Below are positions 5,560 to 10,538 of a stretch of DNA of 10,538 bases, piece after piece. The position numbers and the translations under genes were made by a program. The first letter of the stretch is position 1, and each line of letters starts with the position of its first letter. Source of the stretch: Oscillospiraceae bacterium (GTDB taxonomy: Bacteria; Bacillota; Clostridia; Oscillospirales; JAKOTC01); assembly GCA_035353335.1 (NCBI GenBank), contig DAOPZJ010000001.1, positions 127,996-138,533 on the forward strand. Direction: 5' to 3'. The notes beneath the pieces were generated by a model. That model had not been told where the DNA came from. It did not search any database and saw only the letters and a list, made by a program, of their open reading frames with translations.

Positions 5560-6378
5560 TTATGAAATATATTCCATCAACCATTTTACCACGCCGTCTT
5601 GATTGTTGGAAGCGATCACGGCGGTGGCTTTTTCTTTTAACTCGGGCGCGGCGTTCTCGACGGCGTAGCACTCGTCGGAGATTTCGAACATCGCAAGATC
5701 GTTTTCAGCGTCGCCGAACGAGACAATTCTGTCACAGCCGAGATGCTGTTTCAGCCACAGCGCGGCGTTGGCTTTAGAGGCGCTCACCGGTAAAATTTCC
5801 AGCCATCGAGCACCCGAATAGATGTCCCTTGCAAAGACGCAGTAAAACCGGGGGTCAGTTTTAAGCAGGTCGTAAACCGGGGCAAGCTCATCTTCTTCCT
5901 CGATACAGCTGAAATAAAACAAGTCGCCCTCATACGCTTGCTCGGGTCGATCGACATCGCGCCTGCGGAGATCGCCTTTGCGGTGGTTGAGAAAATGCTG
6001 CTTGCCGGCGTTCAGCCGTTCGGAAAAGAAAGAAAATTTTTCAATGCCGCCGATATGGGCATAAACAAGCGGGTAGATTTGAACTCCTGTTAATACAGAT
6101 TGTATATAATGCGCTTCGGATTGCGAAAAGTAATTGGATAGCAATATCTGACCGGTCGCGTGGTTGACGACAAATGCACCGTTGTAGGTGATGACCGGGA
6201 AATCGCAATTGAGCCCGGCGGTGACTTTTTGCGCTGTGTATAAAGAGCGGGCGGTCGCATAGGAAAAAATAAGACCCGCACCGATCAGCTCATTGAGAGT
6301 TTTTGCCGTAAAATCGGACAGCTTCGCTTCGCTGTTCAATAGGGTGCCGTCCAAATCGGAGAGATAGAGTGTCTTCAT
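5560..6378 (-). CDS. Cof-type HAD-superfamily phosphatase
   Basis: This 272-residue protein has the four HAD motifs in order: DLDGTLL (D8 nucleophile, D10), T42 in SYATARS, K202 in VSASKANA, and GDAENDLAM with D223 and D227 binding Mg2+. The large insert between motifs II and III (roughly residues 75-190) is the C2B cap of the Cof subfamily. These are cytoplasmic phosphatases for sugar phosphates, nucleotides, flavin precursors or pyridoxal phosphate; the substrate cannot be named from sequence. Length is normal. The start is only 3 bases after the stop of the upstream methyltransferase gene and no good Shine-Dalgarno is seen (CATTCAAATAAATT), so it is probably translated by coupling to that gene. 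Confidence 0.94.
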   Translation of the reverse strand: MKTLYLSDLDGTLLNSEAKLSDFTAKTLNELIGAGLIFSYATARSLYTAQKVTAGLNCDFPVITYNGAFVVNHATGQILLSNYFSQSEAHYIQSVLTGVQIYPLVYAHIGGIEKFSFFSERLNAGKQHFLNHRKGDLRRRDVDRPEQAYEGDLFYFSCIEEEDELAPVYDLLKTDPRFYCVFARDIYSGARWLEILPVSASKANAALWLKQHLGCDRIVSFGDAENDLAMFEISDECYAVENAAPELKEKATAVIASNNQDGVVKWLMEYIS

Positions 6379-6381
6379 AAT

Positions 6382-7131
6382 TTATTTGAATGCCAGAGTC
6401 GCCCAAAAGGTCGGGACGCCGCGGTCGCGCAGAAGGCCGCTGCTGTTATAATCTTCGAACAAATCGCGAAGGGTGAATCCGGCTTTTAATTGCCCGCGAA
6501 TCTGCTCCTCGAGCGTGTGCGAAAACTGGACGCCGCTGTCGTCTTTTTCAAGCGACGCCATCAGCGCCGGGTCTTTGAGCGGGTTGAACGGCAGATAGTG
6601 TTTGATCTCGTGCTCGTCGTCACCGTCGAACAGGTAGTTGAAGCCGTTGTCCAGCCCCGCCATCAGAATGCCGCCCTTTTTAAGAATGCGAAAACATTCG
6701 TTCCAGACCGGCTGAACCTGCTCGATATAACAATTCGAGACCGGGTGGAAAATGAGGTCAAAGCTCTCGTCGGGAAACGGCAGGGGTTTAGTCATATCGG
6801 CGCGGATGGTGTTGATGGTGTAGCCCTCACGCGCAGCGACCATGAGTTCGCTGGCAATTTGCTTTTCGGAATAGTCCAGCACCGTGCAGTCGGCACCGAG
6901 CGCCGCGAAAATCGGCATCTGTTGTCCGCCGCCCGAGGCGAGACCGAGCACCTTTTTACCCGAGAGGTCGGGAAACCAGTCCGTCGGGACGGGTTTGGTC
7001 GGGGTCAAGACCATCTGCCAATCGCCGTTTTTGGCGGCGATAAACTGTTCGTGGGTGATCGGGACGCCCCACTCCCAGCCGTTTTCGATCCAGCGGTCGA
7101 TGGTTTTGGAATTTTGATCGGTGTAGTTCAT
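6382..7131 (-). CDS. Class I SAM-dependent methyltransferase
   Basis: The protein has 249 residues and a Rossmann methyltransferase core. Motif I is VLGLASGGGQQ (61-71), with the acidic residue D86 (TVLDYSE) ending strand beta2, ADMTKPLPFPDESFDLIF (111-128) spanning motifs II-III, then the helix and turn WNECFRILKKGGILMAG (143-159). The N-terminus, beginning MNYTDQNSKTIDRWIENG, matches a widespread Firmicute family annotated only as class I methyltransferase. Substrate unknown; no RNA- or protein-binding domain is attached, so a small molecule is plausible. GGAGAA sits about 6 bases before the ATG. The 157-base region upstream is palindrome-rich and contains no gene. It is translationally coupled to the HAD phosphatase downstream. 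Confidence 0.92.
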   Translation of the reverse strand: MNYTDQNSKTIDRWIENGWEWGVPITHEQFIAAKNGDWQMVLTPTKPVPTDWFPDLSGKKVLGLASGGGQQMPIFAALGADCTVLDYSEKQIASELMVAAREGYTINTIRADMTKPLPFPDESFDLIFHPVSNCYIEQVQPVWNECFRILKKGGILMAGLDNGFNYLFDGDDEHEIKHYLPFNPLKDPALMASLEKDDSGVQFSHTLEEQIRGQLKAGFTLRDLFEDYNSSGLLRDRGVPTFWATLAFK

Positions 7132-7177
7132 GATGTTCTCCTGATGTTACTTATTATTAGGCGGCTTGTACGCGCCG

Positions 7178-7274
7178 AGATCCTTCGACTGCGCGCGGTT
7201 GTTGTTTTAATATCTTTAACAGACTGGTTGTCGCGCTCCACTCAGGATGACAGGCGGGATATGGGCATCCCGCC
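7178..7274. repeat. REP-like composite palindromic element
   Basis: The gap between the methyltransferase and the GNAT gene holds two halves, AGATCCTTCGACTGCGCGCG (7179-7198) and CGCGCTCCACTCAGGATGACA (from 7232), whose ends are partly inverted copies of each other (ATCCT...AGGAT and GCGCG...CGCGC). They are followed directly by a perfect hairpin, GGCGGGAT (7253-7260) with ATCCCGCC (7267-7274), loop ATGGGC. The phrase ATCCTTCGACT...CTCAGGATGACA resembles a dispersed clostridial palindrome in which the two halves are normally adjacent; here about 33 bases separate them. No T-run follows on either strand, so terminator function is unlikely. The family link is from memory. Confidence 0.5.
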
Positions 7275-7288
7275 CAACTCAAAAATAT

Positions 7289-7759
7289 TTACAGCAAAGA
7301 AAGCCGCATCGGGGTGAAGTGAGACGGGGTGGGAATTTTGAACCCGAGTTGTTCATAGACCGGCTTACCCATCTCGGAAGCGGAGAGTTCGAGATAAGAG
7401 CAGTTTTCGCGCTTGGCAATATCGATCAGCAGGTTCAGGCAGGCGGTCGCACATCCCTGTTTGCGGTGTTCGGGGAAGGTGAAAACGTTGAGGATTGTCC
7501 CGATTTTACCGGTCGACCAAGAGGTGTTTACAGGTTTTTCGGAGATTGCGAGATATGCCGTCGAGACCGGTTGACCGTCGATTTCGACGATAGCGACAAA
7601 GAAATCGGTATTCAAGTGGCGTTTTATGTAGGACGTGAGGTTGGCAGTTAGGGCCGCTTTTTCCTCGGGAGTGAAAGTCTGTCCTTCGGAGGTGAAGTAG
7701 TCAAAACGCGGTTTGACCAGCAGTTCGAGATCGTTTTGATCAGCCATTCGGATGTTCAT
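7289..7759 (-). CDS. GNAT-family N-acetyltransferase
   Basis: The protein has 156 residues. The acetyl-CoA binding motif A is seen at 91-106 (NVFTFPEHRKQGCATA), with the Q/R-x-x-G-x-A core as RKQGCA. The next helix (CLNLLIDIAKRENC) and strand (YLELSAS) lead to YEQLGFK (135-141), the usual motif B end. The N-terminal strand MNIRMADQNDLELL is typical. GNAT enzymes acetylate amines of small molecules or proteins; the substrate is not predictable. The frame is open to 7822, but that extension runs through the intergenic palindromes; the ATG at 7759 has AAAGGAA (7766-7772 on the minus strand) at proper spacing and matches the family start. It lies 117 bases after the upstream methyltransferase gene on the same strand. 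Confidence 0.9.
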   Translation of the reverse strand: MNIRMADQNDLELLVKPRFDYFTSEGQTFTPEEKAALTANLTSYIKRHLNTDFFVAIVEIDGQPVSTAYLAISEKPVNTSWSTGKIGTILNVFTFPEHRKQGCATACLNLLIDIAKRENCSYLELSASEMGKPVYEQLGFKIPTPSHFTPMRLSLL

Positions 7760-7790
7760 GGGATATTCCTTTCGGGTGAGATTTTGAGAG

Positions 7791-7837
7791 TGGTAATGAA
7801 CTACCTCGGCATTGCGTGCCACCCCTCCATAGAGGGG
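7791..7837. repeat. REP-like triple-hairpin element
   Basis: Three short stems follow each other: GGTA (7792-7795) with TACC (7802-7805); GGCA (7808-7811) with TGCC (7817-7820); and CCCCTC (7822-7827) with GAGGGG (7832-7837), loop CATA. Read on the minus strand, it begins CCCCTCTATGGAGGGGTGGC and ends near GTTCATTACCACTC. That phrase resembles a dispersed clostridial repeat (from memory). It lies between the methyltransferase stop and the GNAT start. Confidence 0.5.
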
Positions 7838-7876
7838 AATTTTAGCTGCGGATTCTTCGTTGCAGGCAAATAGGTC

Positions 7877-8629
7877 TTATTTCTTTCCCCCGGCAGCGAA
7901 AGTGATGCCTGCCGAAAAATCCCAGAGTTTTTCGCCCGATTGATATTTTTCGATGCGCTGATCGTATTTGCGGTTGATGAGGGAGATAAGCGTTTCGAAG
8001 ATATTGCTGTTGTCTGGGTTATAAGGTGCGACAGCGAGGACATCCATTTTGATCTCTTTCAGTCCCGCTTTTTCAAGATTTATCGGATAATCGCGCAGGG
8101 AGAGCGGGTATTTTTTAATGTCGCTCAGCTTGTTTTTTCCGGCTTCTGACCAGAGCTTGTCAAAGAGCGCCTTTTCTTCATCCGCGTCTTCGGGTTTCCA
8201 CATCTGGGAGTTGATACCGCCGCCGTGAATATTCAGAACGGTCAGCGTTCCGCCCGATTTTAATACCCTTTTCTGCTCGCTGATAAATAAATTCGGATCG
8301 CAGAAGTCGATGACCGTATAGGAATAGCACAGATCAAAAGAATTATCCGGAAAGGGCAGCGCTGTCGCGTCTGCGTTGATAAATGTACAATCGATGCCGA
8401 GTTCCTTTGATTTCTTCTTGGCGTATTCGATGTGTCCTGTGTCAAGATCAATCCTGTGACCGTGTGTTCGGCAGAAAGTTTTAATGCGGTGACAGAAGAT
8501 GCCGCTTCCGCAGCCCACTTCCAAAACCTTCATACCTTCGCGAACGCCGATAAGATTCAGCCACAACTCCTTGTTGCCATCATAAAATCGGAGCGCGCGG
8601 GAGCGGTAGAGTTCTTCGGTGTATTGCAC
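7877..8629 (-). CDS. Class I SAM-dependent methyltransferase (second copy, different family)
   Basis: The protein has 250 residues and a canonical motif I, VLEVGCGSGIF (35-45), a D61-containing strand end (RIDLDTGHIEYAKK), NADATALPFPDNSFD (85-99) and the post-motif helix RVLKSGGTLTVLNIHGGG (121-138). The C-terminus (KLWDFSAGITFAAGGKK) resembles the closing strand of ubiquinone/menaquinone-type (UbiE-like) methyltransferases, but the substrate is unknown. It is not closely alike to the methyltransferase at 6382-7131 beyond the fold. The start is the only ATG available, with an in-frame TGA seven codons upstream, yet no Shine-Dalgarno is present (preceded by TTAGTCCACCT). Initiation may be weak or regulated. 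It is transcribed from the consensus promoter at 8797-8825 with a leader of about 160 nt. Confidence 0.92.
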   Translation of the reverse strand: MQYTEELYRSRALRFYDGNKELWLNLIGVREGMKVLEVGCGSGIFCHRIKTFCRTHGHRIDLDTGHIEYAKKKSKELGIDCTFINADATALPFPDNSFDLCYSYTVIDFCDPNLFISEQKRVLKSGGTLTVLNIHGGGINSQMWKPEDADEEKALFDKLWSEAGKNKLSDIKKYPLSLRDYPINLEKAGLKEIKMDVLAVAPYNPDNSNIFETLISLINRKYDQRIEKYQSGEKLWDFSAGITFAAGGKK

Positions 8630-8796
8630 ATAGGTGGACTAATAATTGTTCATCTAAAATAAACTTCCGCGACACCGCAAAACGGCGTCGAACCTCTATA
8701 TTCCGATACAAAAAAACTGCACCGTCTTTCAAAATCAAACGGAACATCACATCGGGTGAATATCGGCAAGCGTCCAGCCGCAGACGCGGAGATTTG
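8630..8796 (-). other. Long 5' leader of the methyltransferase mRNA; no gene seen
   Basis: Between the promoter and the methyltransferase ATG lie about 160 untranslated bases. They can form a hairpin at 8671-8689 (GACGCCG/CGGTGTC in the transcript, loop of 5). A weaker 6-bp stem at 8722-8742 is followed after 5 bases by seven T (8710-8716), reminiscent of an attenuator. No known riboswitch consensus is recognised. A 55-codon frame from the ATG at 8747 overlaps the methyltransferase start but lacks a ribosome site. Confidence 0.45.
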
Positions 8797-8825
8797 ATTA
8801 TACGAAAACTACCGTATTTTGTCAA
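8797..8825 (-). promoter_or_regulatory. Perfect consensus sigma-A promoter for the methyltransferase
   Basis: On the minus strand TTGACA (8825-8820) and TATAAT (8802-8797) are separated by exactly 17 bases (8819-8803), matching the consensus at every position. The -35 box contains the TGA stop codon of the membrane protein gene upstream. Transcription would begin near 8790. Confidence 0.85.
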
Positions 8826-9340
8826 GCAAGATTTTTACTTTTCTTTGCAGTTGGCGCAGGCATGAGAAAACCGCTCATCATGAAAATCAGCGAGAACGCC
8901 GCGCCCATGACAGCGGTGTAGCCGGTTTTGTAAAACACATAGCCCCACAAGGTGAAATGGGTCACGCCGAAAGCCCAGAGGCCGAGGCAGGTGAGGCCGT
9001 AAAGCACCGGGATCATGCCGACGCAGAGCAGCCAACCGTAGCGGGCGGGCTTTTTAAACCCATGACCCATCCACGTTTGTAAGTTGGTCTTGGGTTCGAG
9101 CACCCCGAAAAAGTTGGCTTTCTTCAAGTTGGCGTTGACCGACCAGGCGATCAGCCAAGCAAAGATCAGCGCTGTGACGCCGATGTCGATGGTGAGGTTG
9201 ATGTAATTTTGCGGCATGGTGATGGTCTCGATTTGATTGTTTTTGTTCAGAAAATAGGCGATGATGCCGTTCAGGATGCCGTTGACGAAAAACGAGATAA
9301 TCGTTTGCACGGCGACATACTTTTTCAACTTATCAGTCAT
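8822..9340 (-). CDS. Four-helix membrane protein of unknown function
   Basis: The protein has 172 residues and four hydrophobic segments at about 10-30, 48-70, 100-125 and 140-160. A cytoplasmic-looking basic start (MTDKLKKY) and tail (PTAKKSKNLA) suggest both ends are inside the cell. The segment between helices 2 and 3 (NLKKANFFGVLEPKTNLQTWMGHGFKKPARYGW) is positively charged and therefore probably cytoplasmic. I do not recognise the family; no transport or catalytic motif is visible. The ATG overlaps the fucosidase stop (ATGA, 9337-9340), and AGGAGG at 9350-9355 lies 9 bases upstream, so the two genes are co-transcribed and translationally coupled. A link to sugar uptake or sensing is possible but unsupported by sequence. 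Confidence 0.85.
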   Translation of the reverse strand: MTDKLKKYVAVQTIISFFVNGILNGIIAYFLNKNNQIETITMPQNYINLTIDIGVTALIFAWLIAWSVNANLKKANFFGVLEPKTNLQTWMGHGFKKPARYGWLLCVGMIPVLYGLTCLGLWAFGVTHFTLWGYVFYKTGYTAVMGAAFSLIFMMSGFLMPAPTAKKSKNLA

Positions 9341-10461
9341 TGCGCATTTCCTCCTAATTCCGTTAGGATTTTGACCTGATAGTCAGGGATGGTGCCGTTG
9401 GAATCGGGGCCGACGTTCAGCAGCAGGCGGCCTTTTTTCGGGACGACCTCGGTGAGGATATCACGCACTTCTTTGGCGGTGATATAGTCCTGCGGACGGC
9501 TGAGTCGGTTATAGCCGAAAGATTTATCCATGCCGCGGCAGATCTCGAAATACAACCCGTTTTCTTGCCAGTCGGCGGTGTATTCGAGGGTGCGGAAATC
9601 GTAATATTTGGCGTCAAGCAGCTTGCCGGGGTTTTCGCGCAGCATCTTTTTGGCGGCGCTGTTGACGAGCGAGCGCCCGATGGGGTTGCGCAGCCCATTC
9701 GGCCACTGACCCCAGCGGTCGTTGACTACGCCCTCGGGGACAGCTTTGTAAAAATAGGCGAACAGTTCTTCAAGGCGGGGATCGGTCGGGTAGCCGATGT
9801 CGCCCCAGAGCACGTCGGGATGATAGCGGTCGATGATCTCTTTCCAGTGGCTGAAACAATAATCGCAGTAGGTCTTGGAGTTGTCGTTATGTAAAAACAG
9901 GTCGCCGGCGCTGTCGATGGGCTTTTGGGTAAACGTCCAATCGAGCAGCGAGGAGTAATAGACACCGAAGCGCATACCCCGCTTGCGGCAGGCGGCGGCA
10001 AGGTTGCCGACATGGTCGAAATCGAGGTGATAATCGGGCATTTTGGGGTTTTCGACCTTGGTGTCGAACAGCACAAAACCGTCGTGGTGCTTGCTGACGA
10101 CCACGACATATTTTGCTCCCGCTTGTTTGAACAGATCGGCCCAGTGCTCGACGTCGACGTTTTTGGCGGATTGCTTGAACTCCTCGGCGAAAGCGGTATA
10201 GGATTTGCCGCCGAAATGCTCTTTGTGATAGAGGTTCGCGGGGCTGCCCTTGATGCGCATACTGTTTTGATACCAATCGGCATACGGAATATTTTTAAAC
10301 ATGTACTCGGGAGGTTTTTCGCGCATCAGTTTGGCGTAGTCGTCGACATCGACCGGAGCAAAAGCAGGAACGCTTGACGGGCCCCAGTGGATGAAAATGC
10401 CGAAATCAGCCTCTTTGAACCATTGCGGGGGATTTTGGCGGTGGATATTAAAGGTTTCCAT
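9337..10461 (-). CDS. Alpha-L-fucosidase, GH29 family, short form
   Basis: This 374-residue protein contains the GH29 (beta/alpha)8 catalytic domain: WFKEADFGIFIHWGPSSVPAF (14-34) with the HWG motif, SKHHDGFVLFDTK (123-135) with the HHDGF motif, RGMRFGVYYSSLLDW (161-175), and PDVLWGDIGYP (215-225) where D221 is the expected nucleophile. E293 in RTLEYTADW is a candidate acid/base, but that position varies between subfamilies. ICRGMDKSFGYN (307-318) and LLLNVGPDSNGTIP (346-359) are also typical. These enzymes release L-fucose from glycans. No signal peptide is seen, so it acts in the cytoplasm on imported oligosaccharides. It stops soon after the LLNVGP strand, so the usual C-terminal beta-sandwich is missing. 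The start at 10461 has GGGAGGT (10471-10477) 9 bases upstream and the open frame beyond it (to 10518) lacks family sequence. It is coupled to the membrane protein downstream. Confidence 0.94.
   Translation of the reverse strand: METFNIHRQNPPQWFKEADFGIFIHWGPSSVPAFAPVDVDDYAKLMREKPPEYMFKNIPYADWYQNSMRIKGSPANLYHKEHFGGKSYTAFAEEFKQSAKNVDVEHWADLFKQAGAKYVVVVSKHHDGFVLFDTKVENPKMPDYHLDFDHVGNLAAACRKRGMRFGVYYSSLLDWTFTQKPIDSAGDLFLHNDNSKTYCDYCFSHWKEIIDRYHPDVLWGDIGYPTDPRLEELFAYFYKAVPEGVVNDRWGQWPNGLRNPIGRSLVNSAAKKMLRENPGKLLDAKYYDFRTLEYTADWQENGLYFEICRGMDKSFGYNRLSRPQDYITAKEVRDILTEVVPKKGRLLLNVGPDSNGTIPDYQVKILTELGGNAQ
9350..9355 (-). promoter_or_regulatory. Ribosome binding site inside the fucosidase C-terminus
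   Basis: AGGAGG on the minus strand serves the membrane protein ATG at 9340 and at the same time is part of the fucosidase codons for its last residues (LGGNAQ). The fucosidase C-terminus is thus shaped by the next gene's translation signal. Confidence 0.7.
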
Positions 10462-10538
10462 GTGTTGTTTACCTCCCATATTTAAATTTGGGTCTTGACT
10501 AGAACAGAGGGTTATCACGGAACAATTTCAAGAGGATG

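Noticed and set aside
6490..7317. 275-codon plus-strand open frame opposite the methyltransferase
   Set aside because: It is antisense to a gene with clear methyltransferase motifs and shows no domain of its own; GC-biased codons often open the opposite strand.
9337..9360. Frameshift truncating the fucosidase C-terminal domain
   Set aside because: The downstream sequence encodes an unrelated membrane protein with its own ribosome site and ATGA overlap, and shows no remnant of a beta-sandwich domain, so the end looks natural.
9925..10377. 150-codon plus-strand frame opposite the fucosidase
   Set aside because: Antisense to a well-supported GH29 catalytic domain; no recognisable motif.
10462..10538. 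Promoter upstream of the fucosidase
   Set aside because: TTGAAA is present on the minus strand, but no acceptable -10 box is found 16-18 bases downstream.
1..10538. CRISPR array, transposase, phage or tRNA genes
   Set aside because: No regularly spaced direct repeats, no transposase or phage motifs, and no cloverleaf-like segment were seen on either strand.

Overview
The window looks like chromosomal DNA from a strictly anaerobic Clostridia-type Firmicute of moderate GC, plausibly an uncultured gut or anaerobic-sludge lineage near the Oscillospirales. The taxonomic call is inference. It rests on strong AGGAGG-type ribosome sites, a clostridial-type hybrid cluster protein (short N-terminal cysteine spacing), many small ferredoxin-like proteins, consensus sigma-A promoters, and intergenic palindromes of a kind I associate with clostridial genomes. 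No rRNA, tRNA, CRISPR array, transposase or phage gene is visible.

Left part, plus strand (1-3895). Bases 1-3024 are four tightly spaced genes that read as one operon: a two-cluster ferredoxin-like protein (5' end cut off by the window) with a duplicated Cys-Gly-Cys-Pro insert, a small cupin, hcp (hybrid cluster protein / hydroxylamine reductase, all eight hybrid-cluster ligands present), and a 62-residue ferredoxin. Gaps are 40, 27 and 21 bases. A short palindrome and then a strong rho-independent terminator (3071-3111) close the operon. Immediately after the terminator, a good promoter (TTGAAA-17-TATATT) drives a separate flavoprotein gene (3182-3895) of the FMN reductase / iron-sulfur flavoprotein kind. 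The likely theme is low-potential redox chemistry and nitrosative or oxidative stress defence: Hcp reduces NO or hydroxylamine, and the ferredoxin(s) supply electrons.

Right part, minus strand (4018-10461), converging on the plus-strand genes at about 3896-4017. Read in transcription order from the right edge: a short GH29 alpha-L-fucosidase overlapping by 4 bases a four-helix membrane protein; a perfect consensus promoter (TTGACA-17-TATAAT) overlapping that gene's stop codon; a leader of about 160 nt; a SAM methyltransferase; a GNAT acetyltransferase; a palindrome-rich gap; a second SAM methyltransferase coupled to a Cof-type HAD phosphatase; an alpha/alpha-toroid (prenyltransferase/squalene-cyclase-like) protein of unknown function; and a five-helix membrane protein of unknown function. 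These look like housekeeping and accessory small-molecule genes rather than one pathway.

Intergenic DNA is short everywhere; the longest gaps are about 190 bases (8630-8821) and 157 bases (7132-7288), and both are described. The most interesting items are the Cys-rich repeat protein in the Hcp operon, the conserved toroid protein of unknown role, the perfect promoter with its long leader, and three different REP-like palindromic elements. I see no strong evidence for a wholly new system; the Hcp-linked operon is the best candidate for an under-described module.
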